Source: Nocardioides bizhenqiangii
Lineage (GTDB): Bacteria > Actinomycetota > Actinomycetes > Propionibacteriales > Nocardioidaceae
Assembly: GCF_034661235.1 (NCBI RefSeq)
Contig: NZ_CP141059.1
Coordinates: 186,001 to 250,000 of the forward strand
DNA: 64,000 nucleotides
Direction: 5' to 3'
In this document: positions 31,845 through 41,615 of the stretch, piece after piece
How positions within the stretch are numbered: the stretch's first letter is position 1
Layout of the letters: every line of letters starts with the position of its first letter
Notes under the pieces: generated by a model
Databases searched by the model: none
Told to the model about the DNA's origin: nothing
Seen by the model: only the letters and a program-made list of their open reading frames with translations
Program-made: the position numbers and the translations under genes

Positions 31845-32168
31845 CTAGCTGGTGGCGCTGCCTTCCTCGTCGTCCTGCCGTCGCTTCTCGAGCTCGACCT
31901 TGTCGAGCTTCTCGGACAGCTCGTTGAGCCGCTTCTGCTCCTTGCGGTGCTTCCAGCCCATCTTGGCGCCGAGCTTGATCGCCCACAGCCCGACCAGGAT
32001 CAAGGCCGCGGCGAGGACGCCGGCGAGGAAGACGCCTTCGATCGACAGGTCGACGTTCCAGATCTCGAGCGTCGCTTCGCCGTCCACCACCTTCACATCG
32101 GAGGCGAACAGACCCAGCAGGACCAGGAGCGCGCCGAGTGCGACCAGGACCAGACCGAAGATCACCAT
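31845..32168 (-). CDS. Small two-helix membrane protein
   Basis: The 107-residue protein has two membrane helices (FGLVLVALGALLVLLGLFAS and GVFLAGVLAAALILVGLWAIKLG). A short exported loop separates them and a highly charged helical cytoplasmic tail follows (HRKEQKRLNELSEKLDKVELEKRRQ). No family assignment is made. It is convergent with the secreted-protein gene and 9 bp from the end of the helicase gene, on the same strand. Confidence 0.65.
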   Translation of the reverse strand: MVIFGLVLVALGALLVLLGLFASDVKVVDGEATLEIWNVDLSIEGVFLAGVLAAALILVGLWAIKLGAKMGWKHRKEQKRLNELSEKLDKVELEKRRQDDEEGSATS

Positions 32169-32177
32169 GTCCGCACG

Positions 32178-34535
32178 CTACCGCCGGCGGGACTGTCCGG
32201 CGAGCAGCACGTCGAGCAACAGCACGGCTCCCGCTTTGTCGAGCGGGTCGTTGCCGTTGCCGCACTTGGGCGACTGGATGCACGACGGACAGCCGCTCAC
32301 GCACTCGCAGGCGGCGATCGTGGCGCGGGTCGCGGTGAGCCAGTCGTGGGCGGTCGCGTAGCCCCGCTCGGCGAAGCCCGCGCCCCCTGGGTGGCCGTCG
32401 TGGACGAACACCGTGAGCAGGCCGGTGTCGGGATGCCGTGCGGTCGAGACGCCGCCGATGTCCCACCGGTCGCACGTCGCGAACAGCGGGAGCAGCCCGA
32501 TCGAGCAGTGCTCGGCGGCGTGCGCCGCGCCGGGCAGGTCCGCCCGGTCGAGGCCGGTGTCCGCGAGCACGTCGTCCGGCACCGTCCACCAGACCGCACT
32601 GGTGCGCAGCGTGCGCACGGGTAGGTCGAGCGGCGTCTCATCGATCACCTCGCCGGTGCGGGTGCGGCGGCGGAGGTAGGACGTCACCTGGTTGCTCACG
32701 TCCACCGCCCCGAACGACACCCGGCACCTGCCCCACATCCGGTGGTCGCGTTCGGCGACGATCGCGATGTCAGCGACGTCGCGGGCGGTCGTGGTGTAGC
32801 CGACGTCGGCGCGGCGGATCTCGGCGACCTGGTCGTCGAGGTCGAGCCGCTCGACCTGCCAGGTCTCGCCGCGGTGGACGTAGATCGCGCCGGTGTGGGC
32901 AGTGGTGTGCGCCCGCCCGCCGTCGACGGTGCCGACCACCCGACCGGTGGCGGCCTCGACCAGCTGGACCTGCGCCCCACCGGTCGAGCGGATGTCGGCC
33001 AGGTCGGCCGCCCGCCGGCGGTCGGTCCAGTACCAGCCGGACGGCCGGCGGCGCAGCAGACCGGCCTCCACCAGGTCGTCGAGCAGACCGCGGGCGGTCG
33101 GCCCGAACAGCGCCAGGTCGGCGGTGGTGATCGGCTGCTCCTGCGCGGCGGCGCACAGGTGCGGGCCCAGGACGTAGGGATTGTCGGGGTCGAACACGGT
33201 GCCTTCGACCGGCCGGCCGAGCAGGGCCTCCGGATGGTGCACGAGATAGGTGTCGAGCGGGTCGTCGCGCGCGATCAGCATGCCGAGCGCGCCGCCGCCC
33301 GTGCGGCCGGCCCGCCCCACCTGCTGCCAGAACGCCGCGCGGGTGCCGGGGAACCCGGTCACGAGCACGGCGTCGAGACCGCTGACGTCGATGCCGAGCT
33401 CGAGAGCGTTGGTCGCCGCCATCCCGAGCAACCGGCCGCTGCGCAGGTCGTCCTCGAGCGCGCGTCGCTCCTCCGGCAAGTAGCCGCCGCGGTAGGAGTC
33501 AACCCGGGCCGCCAGCCCGGGCTCGACCTCGGCGAGCAGGTCGGACGCCCGCTGCGCCACCTGTTCGACGCCGCGGCGGGACCGGACGAACGCCAGCGTG
33601 CGCACGCCCTCGACCACGAGGTCCGCGAGCAGGTCGGCGGTCTCGGCGGACGCCGGGCGGCGTACGGGCGCGCCGTGCTCGCCGGCGTAGGACGTCAGCG
33701 GCGGCTCCCACAGCCCCACCGCGACCTCGCCGCGGGGTGAGTCGTCGTCGGCGACCGCCACGACGTCGAGACCGGTGAGCCGGCGGGCCGCCACCTCCGG
33801 CTCGGCCACGGTCGCCGACGCCAGGACGAAGGTCGGGGACGCACCGTGGGCAGCGCACACCCGCCGGAGCCGGCGGAGCACCTGCGCGACATGGGCGCCG
33901 AACACCCCGCGGTAGTGGTGGCACTCGTCGACGACGACGTAGTCGACCGTCGCGAGGAACCGCGCCCACCGGTCGTGGGTCGGCAGCATCGACCGGTGCA
34001 GCATGTCGGGGTTGGTCAGGACGTACTCGGCGTGGTCGCGTGTCCAGTCGCGCTGCTCCTGCGTGCTGTCGCCGTCGTGGGTGGCGACCCGCACGTCGAG
34101 CCCCAGCGCGGCGATCGAGGACCGCTGGTCCTGGGCGAGGGCCTTGGTGGGTGCGAGGTAGAGCGTGCTCGAGCCCCGTTGGCCGCGCGGGCCCCGACCC
34201 GCACGAATCGCACTGAGAGCAGGCAGCAGGTAGCCCAGCGACTTGCCCGACGCCGTCCCCGTCGCGAGCACGACGTGCTCGCCCGCGTGGGCGTGCTCGG
34301 CAGCGCGGACCTGGTGCCGCCAGGGTTGGGTCACTCCGCGGGAGGAGTACGCCGCGACCACGGTCGGGTCCGCCCACACGGGCCATGCCTCGGTGACCGC
34401 CGGGCGCGCCGGGATCCGCTCCAGGTGGGTGAGCCGGTCGGCCCTGGTGGCCCCGGCCGCGAGTCGTCGGACCAGCGCCACCGGGTCGACGCCTGACCCG
34501 GGACCCGGGCGGGCGACGGCGGGGGAGGCGGTCAT
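32178..34535 (-). CDS. DEAD/DEAH-box helicase with DUF1998 Fe-S/Zn domain (MrfA-like)
   Basis: The ~785-residue SF2 helicase has motif [18 protein letters not shown], motif Ia [13 protein letters not shown], motif [13 protein letters not shown], motif [12 protein letters not shown], and motifs V/VI in the second RecA domain ([30 protein letters not shown]). The C-terminal DUF1998 region ends in [20 protein letters not shown], with four Cys that bind metal. This architecture matches MrfA-type proteins involved in mitomycin-lesion repair. The ATG at 34535 is chosen because GAGGAGA precedes it at good distance. Helicases of this type frequently neighbour tad loci in actinobacteria. Confidence 0.85.
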   Translation of the reverse strand: MTASPAVARPGPGSGVDPVALVRRLAAGATRADRLTHLERIPARPAVTEAWPVWADPTVVAAYSSRGVTQPWRHQVRAAEHAHAGEHVVLATGTASGKSLGYLLPALSAIRAGRGPRGQRGSSTLYLAPTKALAQDQRSSIAALGLDVRVATHDGDSTQEQRDWTRDHAEYVLTNPDMLHRSMLPTHDRWARFLATVDYVVVDECHHYRGVFGAHVAQVLRRLRRVCAAHGASPTFVLASATVAEPEVAARRLTGLDVVAVADDDSPRGEVAVGLWEPPLTSYAGEHGAPVRRPASAETADLLADLVVEGVRTLAFVRSRRGVEQVAQRASDLLAEVEPGLAARVDSYRGGYLPEERRALEDDLRSGRLLGMAATNALELGIDVSGLDAVLVTGFPGTRAAFWQQVGRAGRTGGGALGMLIARDDPLDTYLVHHPEALLGRPVEGTVFDPDNPYVLGPHLCAAAQEQPITTADLALFGPTARGLLDDLVEAGLLRRRPSGWYWTDRRRAADLADIRSTGGAQVQLVEAATGRVVGTVDGGRAHTTAHTGAIYVHRGETWQVERLDLDDQVAEIRRADVGYTTTARDVADIAIVAERDHRMWGRCRVSFGAVDVSNQVTSYLRRRTRTGEVIDETPLDLPVRTLRTSAVWWTVPDDVLADTGLDRADLPGAAHAAEHCSIGLLPLFATCDRWDIGGVSTARHPDTGLLTVFVHDGHPGGAGFAERGYATAHDWLTATRATIAACECVSGCPSCIQSPKCGNGNDPLDKAGAVLLLDVLLAGQSRRR

Positions 34536-34669
34536 GGATGCCATTCTCCTCGCCCGGGCCGACACATTCCGCAGCCGCCGCCGACACGGCCCGACACCGT
34601 GCGCTCGTGCGCGGTTGGGTCGGTCGTGGTTTGATATCGACGACGAAACTCTATTGCGGGGATGGACTA

Positions 34670-35002
34670 GTGGACCTGACACTTTCGACGCGCGAAGTCG
34701 GTGGGCGCACCGTCGTTGCCGTGAGTGGAGAGATCGACGTCTACACCGCGCCGAAGCTGCGCGACACCATCACCGAGCTGGTCGCCGCCGGCACTTACGA
34801 CATCGTCATCGACATGGAGCGGGTCGAGTTCCTCGACTCCACCGGTCTCGGCGTGCTGGTGGGCGGCCTGAAGAAGGTCCGTGCCCACGAGGGCTCGCTC
34901 CAGCTGATCTGCAACCAGGACCGGCTGCTCAAGATCTTCCGGATCACCGGGCTCGCGAAGGTCTTCACGATCCACGCCTCCGCTGACGCTGCGTTGACCT
35001 GA
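34670..35002 (+). CDS. STAS-domain anti-sigma-factor antagonist
   Basis: The 110-residue protein is a stand-alone STAS domain of the SpoIIAA/RsbV/BldG type. It has the strand-helix [20 protein letters not shown] and the phosphorylation site [19 protein letters not shown], in which the Ser is the kinase target. The unphosphorylated form would bind an anti-sigma kinase and free a sigma factor. No kinase gene is adjacent. The GTG at 34670 is the best start, and the gene is divergent from the helicase gene across 134 bp. Confidence 0.88.
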   Translation: MDLTLSTREVGGRTVVAVSGEIDVYTAPKLRDTITELVAAGTYDIVIDMERVEFLDSTGLGVLVGGLKKVRAHEGSLQLICNQDRLLKIFRITGLAKVFTIHASADAALT

Positions 35003-35076
35003 CGACACGGGACCGAACCACACGGGGTCCGAGTCCAGTCGACCGCGAGGTACGAGCGGTCGGCGTCGGACGAGGA

Positions 35077-35131
35077 GGTCGAGTAGCGCCCGCGAGCGAG
35101 GAACGAGCTCGCGCTGGCGCGTATCGAGACC
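35077..35131. repeat. Dispersed palindromic repeat, single-unit copy
   Basis: The unit starts GGTCGAGTAGCGCC and ends GCGTATCGAGACC, with internal GAGCGAGGAACGAGCTCGC. It lies in the intergenic region between the STAS gene and hppA. It shares both end motifs with the copies at 4132 and 10555 but has a different centre, as expected for a stem-loop repeat family with variable loops. Confidence 0.75.
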
Positions 35132-35246
35132 CAGTGATCCCGCTCACACCCGTTGTGTGTTGCGCGACACACCGTGCGTAGACTCCGGCGCGTTCCCTGC
35201 GTGGGTCGGTCGACCCATCCCTGAATCTCCCCTTTGGAGGAAACGC

Positions 35247-37532
35247 ATGCCCGGGATTCTTCCCGCTGTCGTCGAGGTCGAAGGCGGTGACTTCGTGCTG
35301 GTCGCCCTGGTGACGGTGATCGCGCTCGGATCGCTCGCGATGGCCGTCATCTTCCGCCAGCAGGTCCTCGCCGCCGGCGAAGGCACCGAGAACATGCGCC
35401 GCATCGCGCAGGCCGTGCAGGAGGGCGCCAACGCCTACCTCACCCGGCAGTTCCGGACCCTCGCGGTCTTCGCCGCGATCGCCTTCTTCGCGCTGATGGT
35501 CCTGCCGGCCGACGACGCGACCGTCCGGATCTTCCGCTCGGTCTTCTTCCTCGTCGGCGCCGGCTTCTCAGCGGCGATCGGCTACCTGGGCATGTCGCTG
35601 GCCGTCCGCGCCAACCTGCGCGTCGCAGCAGCGGCCAACGAGGTCGGACGCGACCCGGCGATGAACATCGGCTTCCGCACCGGCGCCTTCGTCGGCATGG
35701 CCACTGTCGGTCTCGGCCTGCTCGGCGCCAGCGTCGTCGTGCTCGCGTTCCAGGACGAGGCGCCGCACGTGCTCGAAGGCTTCGGCTTCGGCGCCGCGCT
35801 GCTCGCCATGTTCATGCGTGTCGGCGGCGGCATCTTCACCAAGGCGGCCGACGTGGGCGCCGACCTGGTCGGCAAGGTCGAGCAGGGCATCCCCGAGGAC
35901 GACCCCCGCAACGCGGCGACGATCGCCGACAACGTGGGCGACAACGTCGGCGACTGCGCCGGCATGGCAGCCGACCTCTTCGAGTCGTACGCCGTGACCC
36001 TCGTCGCGGCGCTGATCCTCGGCTCGCAGGCGTTCGGCGACCAGGGCCTGGTCTTCCCGCTGATCGTCCCCGCGATCGGCGCCCTGTCCGCGATCGCCGG
36101 CGTCTTCCTCACCAAGCCCCGCGCCGGTGAGAACGGCCTCAAGACGATCAACCGAGCCTTCTACATGTCGGCCGCCGTCGGTGCTGTCGCCAGCGCGATC
36201 GCCGCGTTCGTCTACCTCCCCGGCGAGTGGAGCGAGTTCGGCACCGGCGTCGACGCAGAGCTGTCCCCGCCGGTCTTCGCCGCGGGTGCGGTGGTCATCG
36301 GCATCGTGCTCGCTGCCGCGATCCTCGCGCTCACCGGCTACTTCACCGGCACCGACCACCGCCCGGTCAAGGACGTCGCCAGGACCTCCCTCACCGGCCA
36401 CGCGACGGTGATCCTCTCGGGTCTGTCGGTCGGCTTCGAGTCGGCCGTCTACACCGCGATCGTCATCGGCGCCGCGGTCTTCGGTGCAGCACTACTTGCC
36501 GGCGGCACGACGAGCCTCGCGCTGTTCGCGGTCGCGCTCGCCGGTTGCGGTCTGCTCACGACGGTCGGCGTGATCGTCGCGATGGACACCTTCGGGCCGG
36601 TCTCCGACAACGCGCAGGGCATCGCCGAGATGTCCGGCGACGTCAGCCCGGAGGGCGCACAGATCCTCACCGAGCTGGACGCGGTCGGCAACACCACCAA
36701 GGCGATCACCAAGGGCATCGCGATCGCGACCGCCGTCCTCGCGGCGAGCGCGCTGTTCGCGTCGTACACGCAGAGCGCGTTCGAGGAGGTCGGCGACGCC
36801 GGTTCTCTCGACCTGCTGAGCGAGTTCCTCGTCTACGACGCCAAGCTGATCGTCGGTGCGCTGCTCGGCGCCGGCGTGGTGTTCCTCTTCTCCGGTCTCG
36901 CGATCAACGCGGTCGGTCGCGCGGCCGGCGCCGTGGTGATGGAGGTCCGCCGCCAGTTCCGCGAGATCCCCGGGATCATGGAGGGCACCGGTCGTCCGGA
37001 GTACGGCAAGGTCGTCGACATCGTGACCCGCGACTCGCTCCGCGAGCTGGCCACGCCGGGCATCCTCGCCATCCTGGCGCCCGTCGCCGTCGGCTTCGGC
37101 CTCGGTGTCGGCCCGCTGGCTGGCTTCCTGGTCGGCGCCATCGCCTCCGGCACGCTGATGGCGGTGTTCCTCGCGAACGCCGGCGGTGCCTGGGACAACG
37201 CCAAGAAGCTGGTCGAGGACGGCCACTACGGCGGCAAGGGCTCGGAGGCGCACGCCGCGACGGTCACCGGCGACACGGTCGGCGACCCGTTCAAGGACAC
37301 CGCCGGCCCGGCGATCAACCCGCTGCTCAAGGTGATGAACCTGGTCTCGCTGCTCATCGTGGGAGCGATCGTCAGCCTCTCCTACGGCGAGGACGAGAAC
37401 GACTTCCTGCGGATCCTGATCGCCGTCCTCGCTGCGGCAGGCATCGCGATCGCGGTCTACGTCTCGAAGCAGCGGCAGTCGTCGATGGGAGACGACGTCG
37501 ACACTCCCGCGGCACCGATCGAAGCGTCCTGA
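35247..37532 (+). CDS. hppA: Membrane-bound proton-translocating pyrophosphatase, K+-independent type
   Basis: The 761-residue, ~16-helix enzyme couples pyrophosphate hydrolysis to proton export or acidification. The substrate site lies in KAADVGADLVGKVEQGIPEDDPRN and DNVGDNVGDCAGMAADLFESYAVT, with a second acidic site near the C-terminus (TVTGDTVGDPFKDTAGPAINPLLK). The diagnostic position in GNTTKAITKG is Lys, the K+-independent form; K+-dependent enzymes have Ala there. The ATG at 35247 follows TTTGGAGG. A hairpin terminator follows the stop. Confidence 0.95.
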   Translation: MPGILPAVVEVEGGDFVLVALVTVIALGSLAMAVIFRQQVLAAGEGTENMRRIAQAVQEGANAYLTRQFRTLAVFAAIAFFALMVLPADDATVRIFRSVFFLVGAGFSAAIGYLGMSLAVRANLRVAAAANEVGRDPAMNIGFRTGAFVGMATVGLGLLGASVVVLAFQDEAPHVLEGFGFGAALLAMFMRVGGGIFTKAADVGADLVGKVEQGIPEDDPRNAATIADNVGDNVGDCAGMAADLFESYAVTLVAALILGSQAFGDQGLVFPLIVPAIGALSAIAGVFLTKPRAGENGLKTINRAFYMSAAVGAVASAIAAFVYLPGEWSEFGTGVDAELSPPVFAAGAVVIGIVLAAAILALTGYFTGTDHRPVKDVARTSLTGHATVILSGLSVGFESAVYTAIVIGAAVFGAALLAGGTTSLALFAVALAGCGLLTTVGVIVAMDTFGPVSDNAQGIAEMSGDVSPEGAQILTELDAVGNTTKAITKGIAIATAVLAASALFASYTQSAFEEVGDAGSLDLLSEFLVYDAKLIVGALLGAGVVFLFSGLAINAVGRAAGAVVMEVRRQFREIPGIMEGTGRPEYGKVVDIVTRDSLRELATPGILAILAPVAVGFGLGVGPLAGFLVGAIASGTLMAVFLANAGGAWDNAKKLVEDGHYGGKGSEAHAATVTGDTVGDPFKDTAGPAINPLLKVMNLVSLLIVGAIVSLSYGEDENDFLRILIAVLAAAGIAIAVYVSKQRQSSMGDDVDTPAAPIEAS

Positions 37533-37562
37533 CAGGCAGCACTCGCAGCACTCGTCGCGGTT

Positions 37563-37594
37563 CCGGCCCGGTCTCCCGATGGAGTCCGGGCCGG
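37563..37594 (+). terminator. Terminator of hppA
   Basis: CCGGCCCGG (37563-37571) pairs perfectly with CCGGGCCGG (37586-37594). The inner CTCC/GGAG pair extends the stem, and TCCGTTCTC follows. It lies 30 bp after the hppA stop. Confidence 0.7.
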
Positions 37595-37668
37595 TCCGTT
37601 CTCGGATACGATCAGCCCGCGAGGGACGTCGCGCAACAGGCGCGGATCGATCGGGAGACGGTGGAGTG

Positions 37669-38937
37669 ATGAGGGCACGCATGGGGGCCATCCGAGGCCT
37701 GTGCGCAGGTGTGATGGTCGCAGGGCTGACCGCAGCGCTGGGCACGGCGTCACCCACCGCGGAGGCTGCCCTTCCCGGGCCGGACAGCGGCAGCTGGATC
37801 GCGGTCAAGAAGGCGGGCACGACCGCGACCGACGGCGCGGGTGACCTCGCCACCGCCCATCTCGACCTGACGGCGGCCGGAGGCACGCTCGGTCCGGCGA
37901 CGGTCTTCGTCGCCGCGGACCTCGTGCACGCCTCCTTCCGGTTCCACGTCGCCGCGCTGCCTGCTGACGCGGCCGGCGGTTACGTGGTCCAGTTCGACAC
38001 CGATGACAACCCCGCAGGCTGGGAAGCCGCGCTCCGCTACGACCCCTCCGCCGACACGGTCACGTTCTTCACGGCGGGGCCCAACGCCGGGGTGAAGATC
38101 GCCGGGACCTCCGCAGGCTCTCCGGTGGCGATGTCCCCGTCGACCGCCACCAGCTACCCGGGAGCCGACGGGGGAGCGTACGTCGCGTTCGCCGTGCCCC
38201 GATCGAGACTGACCTCTGCCGGCATCACCCTCGGCGCGCCGATGGTGATCGGCACCACGACCGGCACCGGTGCGGCGCTCGACGCCGGCGGGCTTCTGGC
38301 CGCGGCGAAGGCCGACGTGCTGGGTACCCCGAAGTTCGGTGGTCTGAACCCACCCGCCTGGAACACCCTCGACACCGACCGGATCGAGTTCGACAGCGAC
38401 GGCGACGGCATCGCCGACGACCTCGACAACTGCCCGGTCCATTCCAATCCCGGCCAGGAGGACGACGACGCCGCGGTCGACAACAGCCTCCCGCCCGGCA
38501 CCACCGGGATGCCGGACGGTACCGAGGGCAAGGGCAACGCCTGTGACCGGACCCCGCGGGGCTACGACCTCGACAAGGACGGCGTCGGCCACATGGACGA
38601 CCGGTGCCCGGAGCGCCCCGGGCTGGGGTCCGACGGGTGTCTCGCGCGGTCGACCACCTCTGCGATCCTCCGGTACGTGCCGAGGGCGAAGGCCTTCGTG
38701 GGCAGCGTCCGGGCCGACTACGACGTGTGCGTGCCGCGCCGCAACGTGACGGTCTTCAAGCTCGTCTCGGGTCCCGACCGCAAGCTCGGCACGGTCAAGA
38801 CGGACGCCGCCGGGAAGTACCGCCTGGCCAAGCGTGCATCCAGCGGCAAGTACTACGCCCAGGTCGACACCAAGCTGATCTGGACCGAGGGCGCACGCTG
38901 CTACGCGGTGAAGTCACCGAGGATCCAAGTCCGCTGA
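37669..38937 (+). CDS. Secreted protein with thrombospondin-type-3-like calcium repeats
   Basis: The 422-residue protein starts at an ATG behind GGTGGAGTG. It has a signal peptide (MGAIRGLCAGVMVAGLTAALG, cleavage near A-E-A-A) and a beta-rich N-terminal domain (~35-240). A calcium-binding DxDxDG segment follows (FDSDGDGIADDLDNCPVHSNPGQEDDD and YDLDKDGVGHMDDRCPERPG), matching TSP type 3 repeats. The C-terminal domain holds two possible Cys pairs. It would fold outside the cell with calcium. Function is unknown. Confidence 0.75.
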   Translation: MRARMGAIRGLCAGVMVAGLTAALGTASPTAEAALPGPDSGSWIAVKKAGTTATDGAGDLATAHLDLTAAGGTLGPATVFVAADLVHASFRFHVAALPADAAGGYVVQFDTDDNPAGWEAALRYDPSADTVTFFTAGPNAGVKIAGTSAGSPVAMSPSTATSYPGADGGAYVAFAVPRSRLTSAGITLGAPMVIGTTTGTGAALDAGGLLAAAKADVLGTPKFGGLNPPAWNTLDTDRIEFDSDGDGIADDLDNCPVHSNPGQEDDDAAVDNSLPPGTTGMPDGTEGKGNACDRTPRGYDLDKDGVGHMDDRCPERPGLGSDGCLARSTTSAILRYVPRAKAFVGSVRADYDVCVPRRNVTVFKLVSGPDRKLGTVKTDAAGKYRLAKRASSGKYYAQVDTKLIWTEGARCYAVKSPRIQVR

Positions 38938-40415
38938 ACCCCACGCTTGCTGCGCCGCTCCGCGACGCGTTGCTGACCGCGGACTTCACCTACGACGCGG
39001 TCGCCGAGCTGCTCGGCACGGAGGCGCACGCCGCGTTGTCGCGCAACGAGACCACCCCGGCGGTACGACGGACGGCGGACGGCGGTCCGCTCGCGTCGCT
39101 GGTCCGGCTGTTCCTGCTCCAGCGCCCGGTGCCACTGGCCGAGGCGGAGCGGGCGCTCCCCGGACTGGTCGAGCAGCTGACCGCCGACGGCATGCTCGCG
39201 CGCTCGGTCGGCGAGGTGTCCGCCCGGCTCGACTGCCGGCCCTACGGCAACGACGGGACCGACCTATGGGTCGTCAGCGACCTGACGCCGGGCCTGGACG
39301 GTCGTCCGCAGCAGGTCACCCCGGACTACGTGCTCGGGATCAGCCCTGCCTCCACCTCGCTCGCCCAGCTCACCGTGCGGCGCGACGTCGGCAAGGCCCT
39401 CGACCTCGGCACCGGCTGCGGGGTACAGGCGCTGCACCTCGCCGGGCACGCGGACCGGGTGGTCGCGACGGACGTCAACCCGCGGGCGCTCGACCTGGCC
39501 AGGTTCAACGCCGCGCTCAACGAGGTCGGCGCGCGGGTCGACCAGCGGTCCGGGTCGTTCTTCGATCCGGTCGCCGGGGAGCGCTTCGACCTGATCAGCA
39601 CCAACCCGCCGTTCGTGATCTCCCCGGGCGACGACGGCAGCGACGAGCACCGGTTGGTCTACCGCGACTCGGGCCTGCCCGGCGACCAGGCGGTCGAGCA
39701 CATCGTGCGCACGGCGCCCGCGCACCTCACCGACGGCGGCTGGTGCCAGGTGCTCGCCAGCTGGGTGGTCCTGACCGACCGTCCGTGGGACGAGCGGCTC
39801 GCCGAGTGGCTCCCCGACGGGTGCGACGCCCTCGTCGTCCAGCGCGAGGTGATCGACCCCGCCGGCTACGTCGAGCTGTGGCTCAGGGACTCCGGGCACC
39901 ACCCCTCGACCGGCGGGGGGCGAGCAGACGACTACGTCCGGCGTTACGACGCCTGGCTGTCCTGGCTGCAGGAGCAGGGCGTCGCCGGCATCGGCTTCGG
40001 CTGGATCAACCTGCACCGCACCGGCGGTGGGACGATCGAGCTCCTCGACTGGCCCTACGACGTGGAGCAGCCGATCGCACCGGCGGTGGAGGCGTGGGGG
40101 ACCGCGCAGGGCCAGGCAGTCGTGCCCACCTCTCGTCTCGTGCTGCGTTCGGACGTCGTGCAAGAGACGAGCGGCCCGGTCGGCGCGGAGCACCCGGCCA
40201 CGATCCTCCTCCGTCAGCAACGCGGGTTCCGGCGCGCCCGGCAGGTCGACACCGTCGTCGCCGCGGTGGTCGGCGCCTGCGACGGGGAACTGCCGGTCGG
40301 CGCGATCGTCGACGCGGTCGCCCAGCTCCTCGAGCTCGACCCTGCGGGGACCCGGGAGCGGTACCTGCCCGAGCTGACCGCCCTGGTGGCCGAGGGATAC
40401 CTGGAAAGTCGCTAG
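38934..40415 (+). CDS. Class I methyltransferase, N5-glutamine MTase-like (HemK/RlmG relative)
   Basis: The ~493-residue protein has an N-terminal helical domain and a methyltransferase core: motif I KALDLGTGCGVQALHLAGHA, ribose-binding RVVATDVNPRALDLARFNAAL, and catalytic NPPF in FDLISTNPPFVISPG. NPPF indicates methylation of a planar amide or exocyclic amine. The C-terminal ~100 residues form an accessory winged-helix-like region. No ATG/GTG in frame precedes the conserved N-terminus. The best start is CTG at 38934, overlapping the preceding stop by 4 bp (CTGA); TTG at 38970 is the alternative. Confidence 0.8.
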   Translation: MNPTLAAPLRDALLTADFTYDAVAELLGTEAHAALSRNETTPAVRRTADGGPLASLVRLFLLQRPVPLAEAERALPGLVEQLTADGMLARSVGEVSARLDCRPYGNDGTDLWVVSDLTPGLDGRPQQVTPDYVLGISPASTSLAQLTVRRDVGKALDLGTGCGVQALHLAGHADRVVATDVNPRALDLARFNAALNEVGARVDQRSGSFFDPVAGERFDLISTNPPFVISPGDDGSDEHRLVYRDSGLPGDQAVEHIVRTAPAHLTDGGWCQVLASWVVLTDRPWDERLAEWLPDGCDALVVQREVIDPAGYVELWLRDSGHHPSTGGGRADDYVRRYDAWLSWLQEQGVAGIGFGWINLHRTGGGTIELLDWPYDVEQPIAPAVEAWGTAQGQAVVPTSRLVLRSDVVQETSGPVGAEHPATILLRQQRGFRRARQVDTVVAAVVGACDGELPVGAIVDAVAQLLELDPAGTRERYLPELTALVAEGYLESR

Positions 40416-40430
40416 GGCAGACTGGGAATC

Positions 40431-41585
40431 ATGACCCAAGCCGGCTGGTACCCCGACCCCGCTGGTCAGCCCCAGACCTACCGCTACTGGGACGGCACGT
40501 CCTGGAGCCAGGACACGACCGGCGACCCCTACGCACCTCCGCCTGCACCGGCCGCGCCGCCCCCGGCCGCGCCGCCCCCGCCCGCGTGGTCGTCCTCGCA
40601 GGAGCCGCCGACCGTGGTCACCGGAGGCAACGCGCCGCCGCCGCCGTCGTACGGCCAGGTCCCGGCGCCCGGGTACGGCGCCGTCACGCCGCCGCCCGCC
40701 GGTGGCTACGGCCGGCAGCCTCCCCCCGGAGGCGGCTTCCCGCCCGCGCCGCCGTCCGGAGGCTCGCGCGGGTCGGGGCTGACGATCCTGCTCGTCGTGG
40801 TCGCGGTGCTCGCCCTGATCGGGCTCAGCGTCGGCGGGTTCTTCGGCTACCGGGCGCTCGCCGGCGACGACGACAACGACAGCGACGCCGGCGACGCCAC
40901 CAGCGCGACCGACACCGCGACCGACCCGAGCACGCCGACGGAGTCGACCGACTCGACGGACTCGACGGACTCGACGGACTCGACGGAGCCCACCGAGACC
41001 ACGACGACCGGCGGCACCACGGTCACCGACCAGCAGTGCCGCGGTGGCCGACCGACGCCGTCGGTCCCGCCCGGCGACGACGCCGAGCAGGTCAGCGGCG
41101 GTGCGCTTACGATCCCGGTCCCGCCCGGCTACACCGCGGACACGACGTACTCGACCGCGTTCACCTGGGCCGACGACTTCACGCCGCTCCAGAAGGTGAT
41201 CGAGGAGGGTGAGAACCAGGGCTGGGTGGCGGTCTACGGCGTCGGCGCGCTGCGCAAGGCCAACGGGTTCGACGACCCGGCGCAGGCCGCCGAGGTCGTG
41301 ATGACCTGCATGGCGCAGTCGACAGACCTCTACAGCCACTTCACCGGACGCGAGGACCTGAGCTCAGGAACGATCACGATCGACGGCAACGACGCCTACC
41401 AGATCACCTCCGAGCTGAGGGTCGACGACCCCGAGCTGGCGGTCGAGGGCGACGTCGCGCAGGTGATCGTCGTCGACATGGGCGACCCGGACAGGTTCGG
41501 CCTCTACATCACCGTCGTGCCCATCGGCGACCAGAAGCTGATCCGTCAGCAGGAGGCGATGGTCGGCCGGATCACGGTCGACTGA
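40431..41585 (+). CDS. DUF2510 membrane protein with proline-rich and DST-repeat linkers
   Basis: The 384-residue protein opens with a DUF2510 motif (AGWYPDPAGQPQTYRYWDGTSWSQ). A ~95-residue proline-rich stretch and one membrane helix follow (LTILLVVVAVLALIGLSVGGFFGY). The low-complexity DSTDSTDSTDSTDSTEPTET is encoded by a 9-bp repeat (GACTCGACG) near 40950-40990. An extracellular ~180-residue domain ends the protein (GALTIPVPPGYTADTTYSTAF...). Such proteins are common in actinobacteria; function is unknown. It starts 15 bp after the methyltransferase. Confidence 0.75.
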   Translation: MTQAGWYPDPAGQPQTYRYWDGTSWSQDTTGDPYAPPPAPAAPPPAAPPPPAWSSSQEPPTVVTGGNAPPPPSYGQVPAPGYGAVTPPPAGGYGRQPPPGGGFPPAPPSGGSRGSGLTILLVVVAVLALIGLSVGGFFGYRALAGDDDNDSDAGDATSATDTATDPSTPTESTDSTDSTDSTDSTEPTETTTTGGTTVTDQQCRGGRPTPSVPPGDDAEQVSGGALTIPVPPGYTADTTYSTAFTWADDFTPLQKVIEEGENQGWVAVYGVGALRKANGFDDPAQAAEVVMTCMAQSTDLYSHFTGREDLSSGTITIDGNDAYQITSELRVDDPELAVEGDVAQVIVVDMGDPDRFGLYITVVPIGDQKLIRQQEAMVGRITVD

Positions 41586-41603
41586 CCGACCACCCGACCG
41601 ACA

Positions 41604-41615
41604 ACCCAATTGGGT
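41604..41615. other. 12-bp perfect palindrome upstream of topA
   Basis: ACCCAATTGGGT at 41604-41615 is a perfect palindrome, ~100 bp before topA, just after the DUF2510 gene. It could be an operator or part of a terminator; nothing else links it to a regulator. Confidence 0.35.
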
